Part shown: positions 16,453 to 25,297 of the stretch, piece by piece
Layout of the letters: the number at the start of each line of letters is the position of its first letter
How positions within the stretch are numbered: the stretch's first letter is position 1
Source of the DNA: Deltaproteobacteria bacterium
GTDB lineage: Bacteria; Desulfobacterota; Binatia; UBA1149; JAJCZL01
Direction of reading: 5' to 3'
DNA length: 64,000 bases
NCBI GenBank assembly: GCA_029262415.1
Contig: JAJCZL010000067.1
Coordinates: 62,001 to 126,000, forward strand
Notes under the pieces: generated by a model
Told to the model about the DNA's origin: nothing
The model's database searches: none
The model's input: the letters and a program-made list of their open reading frames with translations, nothing else
Made by a program: the position numbers and the translations under genes

Positions 16453-18936
16453 CTACCGCTTCTTCGCCCGCCGTTGCCGCTTACGAACGGTCGCGAGGTT
16501 GTTGTGCGCCGTAGTATGATCCGGATCCATGGCAACCGCCTTGCGGAACTGTTCGGCGGCTTCGTCCAACCGATCCAATTTCATCAGAACGATGCCGAGG
16601 TTATTGTGCAGCGACGCACTCGGATTCTCCGTAAGAGACGTCCTGTAGTAGGACTCTGCCTCCTCCAGCTTCCCCTGTTTCAGCAGACTCCCTGCCAGAT
16701 TGTTGTAGGAAGCCATGTAACTTGGATCCGTACGGATCGCCTCTCGAAACTGCACAACCGCGTCGTCCAGCTTACCCTGCCTGGAGAGGACGAAACCTAA
16801 GCCGTTATGGGTCGCGGCATTCGGCTTGACGCGTAGCGCCTCTTTGTAATGAGCCGCAGACTCGTCGAGTTCGTCTCTCCTCAGCAAGGACACCGCTAAA
16901 TTGAAATGTGCCGACGCACAATTCGGATCCAATGCGAGCGCCTTATCGTAATTCTCAACGGCTTCCTCGTACTTACCCTGTCGGTCCAGGACGAATCCCA
17001 GGTCGCTGTAAATCTCCGCCTTGGGCTCGAGCTTGAGTGACTTCCGGAAGTGCAAAGCCGCCTTATCTACCTGTCCCAACTCGGCCAGGGCCAACGCCAC
17101 GTTGTTGTGCGCCTTGAGGTGAGTGGGGTCCAGCGCCAGGACCTTTTCATACACCGCGATTGCCTCCGCGCTCTTGCCTTCCTGGAAGAAAGCCCAACCC
17201 AAAGCGTTGAGAAGATCCACATTGCCGGGTTCGAGTTCCAGTCCCCTGAGGTAGGAGCGCCGGGCGCCTTGGTAATCACCGGTCCTCTCGTTGGCGGTGC
17301 CGGCGCGCAGGAACGAATAGGCATCAAGAAACTCTTCGCGGATCTGCGCCATCGCATCCGCGGGCAAATTGACAAACTCCGGTATATTTGCGGCACGATC
17401 CATGGCGGTGAAACGCTCGAGCAAAACCGGCGGGGTGTCCAGCCCGTTTTCATCGATATGCGTCAAAAACAACTGCGTGTAGGGGGTATTGACCTTCGAA
17501 GAGAAGACCAGCCAGCGGCTGTTTGAAGACCAGCTATGCCACGAGTTCATGCGCGAGGTGTTGTAGCGCAGCCGCCTCGCCTCACCGCCTGCGGCGGGAA
17601 TGATGTAGAGTTCACTGTCGGGCTGCAGCAGCATGAAACTCTTGGCCCGGCAGAACACGATCCATTTTCCGTCGGGAGAATACTTAGCAAAGAAGTTACT
17701 CATGCCGTTGCCCGAGGCACCCGCGAGCGGCTCAGCCGTTCCACCCTTGCCGTCGTTGAACGGAAGCTTGTAGAGATCATACTTAAACTGCTTCTCTCCG
17801 GATATGAACTCGGGCACGTCGCGCTCATCGAGCAGAACAGTAGTTTTGTTGACCACGGCGTCAACGTCGTAGGCCTCAGCCCTCGCGAACACGATTTCCT
17901 TGCCGTCGGGACTCCATGTCGGGTTACTTTGCACGTACTCGGGATCATCGGCTCCGGGCAACTCCCGGAAGCTTTTGGTTTCGCGGTCATAGACCACGAG
18001 AATCCCCTTTATGGGAAAGAAGAGCTGCGAAAAGGTGATCTCCGGCGTAGCAACGAACACCGATCGATCTTTGACCGTGCTTACCACGTACCTACCGTCA
18101 GGTGACACCCGCGACAGCAGACCGAAGGTGAGTTCCCCGTCGTCTTTCTTGTAGTCGGCCCAGGTGATGATGTTCGAATCGTTCATCACCATCTTTTCCG
18201 CGGTCGGAATGATGGCATAGGCACCCTTGTCGTTGCCGTAGTCTACATCGAGACCGAGAACGCCGCCGTTAGCCGAAAAGGAATGGCAGTTCCCACAGAC
18301 CGGCAAGTTCTCCAAGACAATCGGCGGTCTGGTCTCCGAGTCGATCGACCCGAAGCGCCAGCGTATCCGAGACGGGTCCTGGACAGCCGTGAGAAACGGC
18401 AAGGGAACTTCTCTATAGAAGACAGAATCGCCGACCTCATGTTCTGACGTACGAATGCGGACGCTTGCCGTTGAGAGAATCTTCGACGGAACCGCACGGT
18501 TGACCCCGGCGACGATGATCTCGGCATCGGCGTCGCGAGACTCGTGCTTGATGCGTTCCCAGTCTTCCTCCGAGGGTCTCCAGCTTGCGGCATCGGTCGA
18601 GAACCGCAGCACTTCGCCGTCGGTCGCGAAGCGAGCCAATACAAACCAGCTGTCGGCGCTTTCCGATTTGTCGTCCCAAAGGAAAGTGGGGGCGACAATC
18701 TCGGGAGGAAACAGAGTTCCGTCCTGCGGATACTTGATTTTCAGCGGCCCTTCGCGACCCCCCGAGCCAGCCAACGTCAGGATCTCAGCGTTTCCCGCAG
18801 TGCGATCACGGTTGCTGACGAACAGAACGGCAGCGACAGCGATAAGAACGATTGCGACGGCGACGACCCCGTAACGACTCTTTGGTTTAGGGCTCTGCGC
18901 GGGCGGCGGAGTCCTGCGTCGCAGCTTCTTTTTCAC
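16453..18936 (-). CDS. TolB-like beta-propeller/TPR protein with a CxxCH heme motif
   Basis: 827 residues. A basic N-terminus and one helix (about 23-41) anchor it in the membrane with the rest in the periplasm. Residues 60-200 form an unassigned beta-rich domain, followed by PVCGNCHSF, a single CxxCH (C214-H218) suggesting one c-type heme. Residues about 220-520 contain PD40/TolB-type propeller blades (DGRYVVST, SPDGKEIVFARAEA, SPDGKWIVFCRAKS). The C-terminal 270 residues are about eight TPR repeats of the type GWAFFQEGKSAEAIAVYEKVLALDP. Such combinations are typical of periplasmic scaffold proteins; a redox role would need the heme. It ends at the terminator at 16407-16438. Confidence 0.82.
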   Translation of the reverse strand: MKKKLRRRTPPPAQSPKPKSRYGVVAVAIVLIAVAAVLFVSNRDRTAGNAEILTLAGSGGREGPLKIKYPQDGTLFPPEIVAPTFLWDDKSESADSWFVLARFATDGEVLRFSTDAASWRPSEEDWERIKHESRDADAEIIVAGVNRAVPSKILSTASVRIRTSEHEVGDSVFYREVPLPFLTAVQDPSRIRWRFGSIDSETRPPIVLENLPVCGNCHSFSANGGVLGLDVDYGNDKGAYAIIPTAEKMVMNDSNIITWADYKKDDGELTFGLLSRVSPDGRYVVSTVKDRSVFVATPEITFSQLFFPIKGILVVYDRETKSFRELPGADDPEYVQSNPTWSPDGKEIVFARAEAYDVDAVVNKTTVLLDERDVPEFISGEKQFKYDLYKLPFNDGKGGTAEPLAGASGNGMSNFFAKYSPDGKWIVFCRAKSFMLLQPDSELYIIPAAGGEARRLRYNTSRMNSWHSWSSNSRWLVFSSKVNTPYTQLFLTHIDENGLDTPPVLLERFTAMDRAANIPEFVNLPADAMAQIREEFLDAYSFLRAGTANERTGDYQGARRSYLRGLELEPGNVDLLNALGWAFFQEGKSAEAIAVYEKVLALDPTHLKAHNNVALALAELGQVDKAALHFRKSLKLEPKAEIYSDLGFVLDRQGKYEEAVENYDKALALDPNCASAHFNLAVSLLRRDELDESAAHYKEALRVKPNAATHNGLGFVLSRQGKLDDAVVQFREAIRTDPSYMASYNNLAGSLLKQGKLEEAESYYRTSLTENPSASLHNNLGIVLMKLDRLDEAAEQFRKAVAMDPDHTTAHNNLATVRKRQRRAKKR

Positions 18937-18964
18937 GACAGGCTAACTCTCCTTGTTTCCTCGG

Positions 18965-20167
18965 TCACACGAGCGGTAGAACCGCAACGGCTTCCGTCTC
19001 ACACAGGAGTTCGGGTCGGCATATGGGAGCCTCGACGACTACACACGGGAAGCCTTCGAAGCCGTGCTCCTGAAACAGCGCGCGAAGCAGCGGCGCATCG
19101 CCCGGGTTCTTCACATAGGTGACCGCGGAAACCAAGTTCTCGAACGAGGCTCCGTGAGCTGCGAGCAGGGCCGAGATATTGGTGAGCATGCGCTTCGCCT
19201 GAGCCTCAAAGTTGCCGAGGTGAACGGTACGTCCCGCTTCGTCTACGCTCGCAGTCCCCGACACGTGAAGCGCAATCTTGTTGGCGTCAACTATCTTCAA
19301 CCCACGCGAGAAGTCCGATCCGTACAGCCAGGCTTCGTTGAGGGTCGGCGCAGACATCACTTCAATATCTAGAGGTCGCGGAGACTTCACAGCGTATAGG
19401 CTCATCGAAACAACGTGATTCTCCGGAAAAGGCGCGCCTCCGACGGCAGTACTGGCGGGATTCACGTCGATACCGGTGCGCCGGAAAAACTCTCGTCGAG
19501 CCCGATTGAAATCCGCGTAGTCCCTATCCATGTCGCGCAGGTAGATCCAGGTACGGACCACCTCGCCAAACTTCATTCCCGCCTCGCGGAGCAAATCTTC
19601 GGCGCCGCAGAACATCGCGTAGGTCTGATCGAAAGCGTTCTCGCCGGCGCCGTAAATGTTGCCGGCGTGCAGGTGCGTCTGATCGCCGAGGTATACAAGC
19701 CTCGCAGGCAATCGTGAGCACGCATCACACCCGCAAGCCGGTGTGCTCCAGATGTCTGACGCCGATCGCGACTGCCGTCCGCGCGGTATCACGGCAAGCA
19801 CGGAGAGTTCTAGGTGTGCTCCCTGGTTCAAAGGAGGCTGCTCAATGAAGGCCGTGAGCGGGCGGCAGGTTTGGCCCTCGGCTCCCTCAATCATCCGCCG
19901 ACGGGTGTCGAGGATGACCTTGAGGTCCTCGCGAATATCGCGCACGAACAGCGTCTCGCTCGCGACGGCGGCAACCGACGCGCCTTCGGCACCGAGCAGT
20001 TCGAGCATCGCGGTGTATACGGCTTCGGCCTGTGCCGCGACATCCGCGGTCGCGCATAGCGGCCGGCAGAGGAAGAACAGTTCGTCGGCCTCCGCGCCGC
20101 TGACCCGGCGAACAAAAGTCGAGCAACCATTTGTCAGAATCTTGTTTTCGGGGAGGGAGGGACGCAC
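18965..20167 (-). CDS. Tandem RidA-fold protein, chorismatase (FkbO/Hyg5/XanB2)-like
   Basis: 400 residues, about three times a single RidA. The N-terminal half is a divergent YjgF/RidA-like domain (AAQAEAVYTAMLELLGAEGASVAAVASETLFVRD). It is followed by an odd cysteine cluster CGCDAC (145-150). The second half holds a clear RidA-type domain (EDLLREAGMKFGEVVRTWIYLRD ... NPASTAVGGAPF) and a third block near the C-terminus (LLAAHGASFENLVSAVTYVKN). Chorismatases have this arrangement and hydrolyse chorismate to hydroxybenzoate or a dihydroxycyclohexadiene carboxylate. No polyketide or aryl-polyene genes are nearby, so the substrate remains open. Confidence 0.7.
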   Translation of the reverse strand: MRPSLPENKILTNGCSTFVRRVSGAEADELFFLCRPLCATADVAAQAEAVYTAMLELLGAEGASVAAVASETLFVRDIREDLKVILDTRRRMIEGAEGQTCRPLTAFIEQPPLNQGAHLELSVLAVIPRGRQSRSASDIWSTPACGCDACSRLPARLVYLGDQTHLHAGNIYGAGENAFDQTYAMFCGAEDLLREAGMKFGEVVRTWIYLRDMDRDYADFNRARREFFRRTGIDVNPASTAVGGAPFPENHVVSMSLYAVKSPRPLDIEVMSAPTLNEAWLYGSDFSRGLKIVDANKIALHVSGTASVDEAGRTVHLGNFEAQAKRMLTNISALLAAHGASFENLVSAVTYVKNPGDAPLLRALFQEHGFEGFPCVVVEAPICRPELLCETEAVAVLPLV

Positions 20168-20285
20168 GTCAATCTACTCATCACCCGGCTTGGCCGCAGT
20201 TGCCAGTGCCGACCGTCGATGGGACCGATTATCGGTTTTGGTCAGTGGCGTTGTCAACCTGACCGGGAACCGCGCGAACCTAAGA

Positions 20286-20320
20286 CTCCCCGCCTGAGCC
20301 CGAAAGCTCAGGCGGGGAAT
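20286..20320 (-). terminator. Stem-loop downstream of the beta-helix gene
   Basis: A 12-bp perfect stem, CCCCGCCTGAGC (20288-20299) with GCTCAGGCGGGG (20306-20317), and a 6-nt loop. It lies about 30 nt after the stop of the minus-strand beta-helix gene and before the RidA-like gene. There is no clear T-run on the minus strand, so termination may be partial. Confidence 0.6.
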
Positions 20321-20350
20321 CCTTCTAGCCTAGAATAGTGAAACCGCTGC

Positions 20351-21520
20351 TTAAGGACACGCAGGCAGACTCGGCTGCAAGGCCGCAAACGTGCTAAACG
20401 TATTGTCGGCGAAACAGCTACCGGTGGGAACTAGAGTTAGATAGATGATGTCGGCAGCAAACGAGTCCAACGGGTGCGAAACCGGGTTGGTACCGTTGTT
20501 GATAAATTCGTTTTTCCTGACCCTGTTTCCCGTATTTATTGCATCGGTACCAGCAACCGGCGGGGCAATACTGCAGTCGTTGGGACCACCACCAACGGAC
20601 AAGCAGTAGTCGATCATCACTATCCCGAAGAAGTCGTTGTTCTCTACCAGGTTCTTATCGATATAGTTGAAGTCGACCCCGTTCATCAAGATCCCACCAC
20701 CTGGAGGGAGCTCACCAGCCAGCGATCCCGGCGGAGCGGTGTTGGGCCGGTTGTTGTCGTGAACCCAATTCTTCGTCACCTTCCAGTCCCTCATCACCGC
20801 AATGGGGGGCTCTGAAGCGCCGTTTGGATGGTACAGACCTATCCCAACCGTGTTGTTATAGGTTTCGTTACCCTTGGCGATAACGTCATTGGAGATCGTG
20901 ATCTCGAGGCCGGTAACACTGGTATGCAAAACGTTCTTTAGAACGCGGACGTTCTCGCTACCCTCTACCCACATAGCGCTGTCATCGGAACCGTAGGCGA
21001 GGTTTTTCTTGACCAGCCCGTTTGCCGAAAGGATCGGCTGGATCCCATTCTCCAAGTTGTCGATTGACACGTTCTTTAGGATCTTGAAGCCGTCGACATT
21101 CCTCACCTTGATCCCATTGTTCGGAAAGCCCTGAACGGTGATCCCCTTGATCATGGATTTCACGATGTCGGGCTGCGCGACATCGGGTTGAACAAGGATG
21201 CCGTCGAGGTTTCCCGGTCCGGGCGTCAGGATCACAAAGCCCTTCTTGGCGTTGCCTTTACCGATCAGCTTGATCCCGTCCTTCGTGATCCTCACCGCGG
21301 CGGCACCGCCGTGGGTCTCCGTGTAGGTGCCCGGCAGGATGATGATCTTGTCCCCTGCCGCTGCCAGGTCCACCGCCGCCTGGATCGATTCTCCGGGGTT
21401 CACCTTAAAAGAGGCCGCCGTGGCGCTTGCCGGCGCACAGAGAATTGCCAGGCCGAGGCCGAGCGTGCCGAGAGTGGTAAGGCCGAGAGGCCGGTTAAGG
21501 TTAAGACGATGCAGCTTCAT
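20351..21520 (-). CDS. Secreted right-handed beta-helix repeat protein
   Basis: 389 residues with a signal peptide (hydrophobic core about 14-34, likely cleavage after ATA). Mature residues start with PGESIQAAVDLAAAGDKIIILPGTY, the common entry to NosD/pectate-lyase-like parallel beta helices. About ten beta-helix coils follow, with periodic segments such as GIKVRNVDGFKILKNV and NGIQPILSANGLVKKN, and an asparagine ladder. Such proteins bind or cleave polysaccharides, but I see no definite catalytic triad. Monocistronic by appearance, with the stem-loop downstream. Confidence 0.82.
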   Translation of the reverse strand: MKLHRLNLNRPLGLTTLGTLGLGLAILCAPASATAASFKVNPGESIQAAVDLAAAGDKIIILPGTYTETHGGAAAVRITKDGIKLIGKGNAKKGFVILTPGPGNLDGILVQPDVAQPDIVKSMIKGITVQGFPNNGIKVRNVDGFKILKNVSIDNLENGIQPILSANGLVKKNLAYGSDDSAMWVEGSENVRVLKNVLHTSVTGLEITISNDVIAKGNETYNNTVGIGLYHPNGASEPPIAVMRDWKVTKNWVHDNNRPNTAPPGSLAGELPPGGGILMNGVDFNYIDKNLVENNDFFGIVMIDYCLSVGGGPNDCSIAPPVAGTDAINTGNRVRKNEFINNGTNPVSHPLDSFAADIIYLTLVPTGSCFADNTFSTFAALQPSLPACP

Positions 21521-21773
21521 TGGTTGCCCCCCAAGAGGTGTCCATTAATAAATACCATTACGAGCTTTATACGATCGCAGCCAACGTGCACTTTGGCCGA
21601 ACCCGTGTCAAGGGTACTATTGGGGCTATAGCCGCGGACAGCGATGCCGAGCTGAAACGGCACCAATTCGGTCCGGCAATGCTTGGGATCTCGACGAGGA
21701 CGCACTGCTCGAAGCCCACTCTTTTGGGGGTGGAACTAAGCGATCCCCAAGGAGCCCGCAACTGCCCCGTTGC

Positions 21774-22520
21774 TCACTCGGGTAGTGCGGGCGCATCCGG
21801 CAGGAGCCGGGAGAGAGCATGCTGGTCGCCGTCGAACACGTTGAAGTCTATCGGACCGCTCACGCCTTTGAGTTCGCCCTTATCGGAGTACTGCCAAAAC
21901 AACCAGCTACGTCCAAAGCCGAGCCAAGGCCGCCATAGGGTGTTGCGCACCCAGAGCCGGTGATCGAGGAAGTGCCCCGCAATGATCCGCCGGTACGCCT
22001 CGCGCGTGACGTAGAGTATAGGCTTCGCTCTCTGCGCTGCGCCCACCGCGGCCAGAAACACCTGTAGTTCCTTGCGGACTGCCTCGACCCCTGGCCAATT
22101 CTTGCAGTTGCCCGCAAACTCGATGTCGACCGCAGCCGGCAGTGTTGCGCTATCGGTCGGAACCGTCGCTAAGAAGTGTTCGGCTTGCGCACCGCCCGGC
22201 GAGCAGAAGGTAAAGAAATGGTAAGGCCCGCGGACCAGACCTATACGACCGGCGGCATCCCAGTTCTCGTGAAACCGCGTATCGAGATGATCGGTTCCTT
22301 CGGTCGCCTTGATGAAAACGAACGACACCCCCTGGGCGCGAAGCTGGTCCCATTCGATCCTGCCCTGGTGGTGCGAAACGTCTACTCCACGTACCGGGTA
22401 GCGCTTTTCATCGGGTTCACCCACGCGCAGACCAATCGCTATGAGCGCCGAGACCGATGTTGCAAGGAGCGCAAAAATCGCGATTGGCTTTACAGCACCA
22501 CTCTCTTTATTTCCCATCAT
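21774..22520 (-). CDS. GH25 family lysozyme
   Basis: 248 residues. It starts at an ATG overlapping the tag stop (TGATG at 22522-22518), so translation is probably coupled. A signal anchor (about residues 12-30) sends it to the periplasm. The glycoside hydrolase 25 barrel begins at VRGVDVSHHQGRIEWDQL; FIKATEG and AAVDIEF supply the acidic catalytic residues (Asp and Glu of DxE). The end, FWQYSDKGELKGVSGPIDFNVFDGD, is diagnostic of GH25. It cleaves the MurNAc-GlcNAc bond of peptidoglycan. Role: wall remodelling, or attack on other bacteria. Confidence 0.9.
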   Translation of the reverse strand: MMGNKESGAVKPIAIFALLATSVSALIAIGLRVGEPDEKRYPVRGVDVSHHQGRIEWDQLRAQGVSFVFIKATEGTDHLDTRFHENWDAAGRIGLVRGPYHFFTFCSPGGAQAEHFLATVPTDSATLPAAVDIEFAGNCKNWPGVEAVRKELQVFLAAVGAAQRAKPILYVTREAYRRIIAGHFLDHRLWVRNTLWRPWLGFGRSWLFWQYSDKGELKGVSGPIDFNVFDGDQHALSRLLPDAPALPE

Positions 22521-23131
22521 CACCGCGTCGGCGACCGGAACACGCGCCGGGCCGCAGCCACACGGTCGTGGGTCGCACATCCAGGTAGGTGATCGTTAAC
22601 CATTCCCATCGCCTGCATGAATGCGTACATGGTCGTCGGACCGACAAAACTCCAGCCCATCCGCTTGAGTTCCTTGCTCAACCGCATCGATCCCTCGGTC
22701 TGCGCCTGGAGACCGGCGAAGTCCTCGGGACCTTCGAACTGCCAGAAGAACGCGCCCAAGCTGCCGTGGCTATCGGCCATCTCACCGGCACGGCGCGCGT
22801 TGTTGATCACGGACTCAATCTTGCCGCGATGGCGAACGATGCCGGCGTCCTTCAACAGCCGCTCCACGCTTCGCGTATTGAAGCGTGCTACACGCTCGAG
22901 GTCGAATCCGGCGAACGCCGCGCGGAAATTCTCCCGTTTGCGCAGGATCGTCAGCCAACTCAGGCCCGCCTGGAACCCCTCTAGACAGATTTTCTCGAAC
23001 AGACGCTTGTCATCATCGACCGGCATCCCCCATTCGTCGTCGTGGTAGGCGACGTAGTTGGGGTCGTTACCGCACCACCAGCAGCGCCGGGTCCCGTCGT
23101 CCCCCAGGACCACACGCATTGCCTCTTCCAT
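22520..23131 (-). CDS. tag: DNA-3-methyladenine glycosylase I
   Basis: 203 residues. It excises 3-methyladenine from alkylated DNA. Characteristic features are CWWCGNDPNYVAYHDDEWG near the N-terminus (CxW and YHDxEWG), EGFQAGLSWLTILRKRENFR (DNA-binding helices and base pocket), and GPTTMYAFMQAMGMVNDH with HLPGC near the C-terminus. The Zn-binding Cys and His residues typical of Tag are present. It precedes and overlaps the GH25 gene by one base. An alternative ATG lies four codons downstream. Confidence 0.93.
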   Translation of the reverse strand: MEEAMRVVLGDDGTRRCWWCGNDPNYVAYHDDEWGMPVDDDKRLFEKICLEGFQAGLSWLTILRKRENFRAAFAGFDLERVARFNTRSVERLLKDAGIVRHRGKIESVINNARRAGEMADSHGSLGAFFWQFEGPEDFAGLQAQTEGSMRLSKELKRMGWSFVGPTTMYAFMQAMGMVNDHLPGCATHDRVAAARRVFRSPTR

Positions 23132-23164
23132 CGTCTAATATACCTCTCGGCCAAGCGTGATGCG

Positions 23165-23791
23165 CTAGCCGATGCTGCCTACCACCACAGGTGTATCCCT
23201 GTCGGCTGACGCAGTTGTCTCGACATCGGCGGGTTCAATGGTCCTTGCGCCCCGAACAACGAACCCGATCAAGACAACGTGAAAAATCGAGCCCATCACG
23301 GCATGCGGGAAGGTCATCAGCGCAGCGACGGTGCCTGCGGAGGACGCAACAACGCATCGCACAACATTCCATACGATCGCAGCCCCCGCGGCAGTGATCA
23401 AAAGTCGTATACCCGCGATGTGAAACGTCAGAAGTAAGATCGACGCGCACAGGTATAGAGTTGAGATCGCTAAACGAGCAGTACCGGTCGTATACGCCCA
23501 AGTTGGGTACCAAGTGGGTAGATCGGTGAATTTGCCGAGCGCTTCCACCGTCTCGGGCGCGAGGAAGAAGGGTTTGTCTTCGCCCCCATCAGGCTCTTCC
23601 TGAGGGGACTGCGCGCGCTGCCGCTGGGCCTCGGCCATCTCGTCGAGCATTCCCCTTTGGACCTCAAGCATCGTGGGCAAGAAGAAATCTTGGGCGGCGC
23701 CGAGCAGGCCGGCGCCCGCAATGACAACGCCAAGGGCGCCGATCACGCTCGCCCAGCGCAAGCGGCGAAAACGCGCCGCTCCGCTATGCAC
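23165..23791 (-). CDS. Hypothetical membrane protein
   Basis: 208 residues. Hydrophobic segments at about 12-32, 103-120, 123-142, 146-165 and 170-188. Residues 35-95 form a polar extracytoplasmic loop rich in Gln and Glu (QRQRAQSPQEEPDGGEDK) followed by a TVEALGKFTDLPTWYPTWAY segment. I recognise no family; the general layout resembles 'hypothetical protein' membrane genes of myxobacteria. It lies 33 bp from tag on the same strand and just after a tiny ORF with a strong ribosome site. Confidence 0.6.
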   Translation of the reverse strand: MHSGAARFRRLRWASVIGALGVVIAGAGLLGAAQDFFLPTMLEVQRGMLDEMAEAQRQRAQSPQEEPDGGEDKPFFLAPETVEALGKFTDLPTWYPTWAYTTGTARLAISTLYLCASILLLTFHIAGIRLLITAAGAAIVWNVVRCVVASSAGTVAALMTFPHAVMGSIFHVVLIGFVVRGARTIEPADVETTASADRDTPVVVGSIG

Positions 23792-23809
23792 CGGCAGCTG
23801 CTCGTCTGA

Positions 23810-23869
23810 TCACAGCTTGTGGATACGCGGCCGTGCGCGCGCACTCCTGGCAAAATCGAAAAGTCCCAT
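23810..23869 (-). CDS. Possible 19-residue peptide gene
   Basis: An ATG at 23869 preceded by AAAGGAGAAAGCC opens a 19-codon frame, MGLFDFARSARARPRIHKL, ending 18 bp before the start of the membrane-protein gene on the same strand. The ribosome site is one of the strongest in the window. The start MGLFDF recalls the N-terminus of LysM/BON-domain proteins, so this may be a remnant, a leader peptide coupled to the next gene, or a true small basic peptide. Confidence 0.4.
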   Translation of the reverse strand: MGLFDFARSARARPRIHKL

Positions 23870-24018
23870 GGCTTTCTCCTTTGGGCTCACGCCCTGGGGT
23901 GATTGTGGTTGTCCCGACGGCGACCTGTCAAACCACGGTTCCACAGCCGGCACCTGCGCGCCACTACGACGGCGACCCTCCGAGGCGGTATCTAATAGGT
24001 AAGGTTGAGAGAAAAAGT

Positions 24019-24600
24019 TTACCAGCGGCGGTAACTTTTGGTATCGACGTGAAAGCGTAAGCGTGAGTAAAGACCCAATCCCCATTCGGTTTCGACCCCA
24101 ATTGCACTCCACGTCTTTAACAGGATCCCATGCAGCTGCTTGCGGGTGATTTTGCGTTTGGGGACAACGTCAACGGCGCTGAACATGAGGTGTGCGCTCG
24201 CCTCGGTGCCCCCGGCACGGGCATTGTAGCGGTAGCTTCGGTAGGCGGACACAACCTGGAGTTCTCCCACCAGCGGGATAATTTCCTCCTTGATCAGCTT
24301 CAGGGTCGGAATGATGTTCGGCCAAAAGTCGCGAGGGGGCATCGCAAACGGCGGTTCACCCGCCTGCTTATAGTCTGTCCCTTGGCGGACCAGCTGCTCA
24401 GGCGGTACCACGTCGGCAACACCGTTTTCGCGCAGATAGGAAACCAAGTCGCGGAATTCGCGGTAGTTGTCCTCCTCGCCCAAGAACGCGAAGAACTCGC
24501 CCGCCGAGGGATAGCTCGCCTGCGCATGGGCAGGCGCACCGAAAGTGCCGACGATCCCGACGACAAGCGCTACAGCGATGAGAATTTTCTGCGGTTGCAC
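24019..24600 (-). CDS. Peptidase M15-like (DUF882/D-Ala-D-Ala carboxypeptidase type) secreted protein
   Basis: 193 residues with a signal peptide cleaved after AHA (about residue 26). The region VVSAYRSYRYN followed by GTEASAHLMFSAVDVVP supplies the SxHxxxxAxD zinc-binding pattern of M15/VanY-like peptidases, and RFHVDT near the C-terminus supplies the second His-Asp pair. Such proteins trim peptidoglycan stem peptides in the periplasm or act as non-enzymatic wall binders. It stands alone, divergent from the styrene-oxide-isomerase-like gene. Confidence 0.8.
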   Translation of the reverse strand: MQPQKILIAVALVVGIVGTFGAPAHAQASYPSAGEFFAFLGEEDNYREFRDLVSYLRENGVADVVPPEQLVRQGTDYKQAGEPPFAMPPRDFWPNIIPTLKLIKEEIIPLVGELQVVSAYRSYRYNARAGGTEASAHLMFSAVDVVPKRKITRKQLHGILLKTWSAIGVETEWGLGLYSRLRFHVDTKSYRRW

Positions 24601-24817
24601 GACTTGTGCGGATACCGGATCCGGACCGGCTTCAGCCGCGCTGAGTGCGACGACTTTCCGCGAGTGACGAGACTATACCTGAGGACACAGATGCGGCCAG
24701 CCCTGCACCGATGCCACGTAGCACGGCCAAGCAAAGTACATACCGCCGTCTGGAACTAGCTTGGATGCGGGCCTATTGTGCCGCTCACGCGAGAATCGGG
24801 CCGGAGGAGAACACCAC

Positions 24818-25285
24818 GTGAACGCGAACCAACAGTCGACCCTCATCATGCATGGCGCGATCGTCTTTTTTCTCGGTTTGGCGGCCGGGTTTCCACTCGC
24901 GTTTGAACTGCTCGGGCGCTTAGAGCTTTGGCCTGTCCCCGGCAGCGTCGCCTTCGAAATGCCGGGCGACGTGCGCGGATGGCGCATGGCCCACATGGAA
25001 GGCATCCTCAACGGCATGCTACTAATCCTTATTGCGGCCGTCGGCGATAAGTTGGCCTTGAGTCAGAAGGCCGCCGGGCGCTTGGTGCTTGCAATGATCA
25101 TCACCGCATACGGCAACATTGCCGCGTCGTGGATCGGGCCGCTCTCCGACACACGCGGCCTGTCTTTTACAGGCATAAACTGGAACAGCGTCGTCTACCT
25201 GCTGTTCGTCGCCGGGATCTTGGCAGTGGTCTACGCAATGTGGCTTGTCTATTCGGGAGCGCGCCGAGCGCAAGGTGCGCAGTAG
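24818..25285 (+). CDS. Styrene-oxide-isomerase-like membrane protein
   Basis: 155 residues from a GTG preceded by GGAGGAGA. Four helices. The first half follows the styrene oxide isomerase (StyC) pattern closely: MHGAIVFFLG...GFPLAFELLG, then PGDVRGWRMAHMEGILNGMLL, where His59 matches the histidine that I recall ligating heme b in StyC and Asn65-Gly66 the conserved pair after it. StyC converts aryl epoxides to aldehydes by a Meinwald rearrangement. No styrene monooxygenase genes are nearby, so the physiological epoxide is unknown. Alternative view: a distant homologue with a different heme-linked role. Confidence 0.7.
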   Translation: MNANQQSTLIMHGAIVFFLGLAAGFPLAFELLGRLELWPVPGSVAFEMPGDVRGWRMAHMEGILNGMLLILIAAVGDKLALSQKAAGRLVLAMIITAYGNIAASWIGPLSDTRGLSFTGINWNSVVYLLFVAGILAVVYAMWLVYSGARRAQGAQ

Positions 25286-25297
25286 GTAAGACAGGCT

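Noticed and set aside
23810-24112. 100-codon minus-strand frame including the 19-residue peptide
   Set aside because: The upstream part overlaps the M15-like gene and has no ribosome site; only the last 19 codons have start signals.
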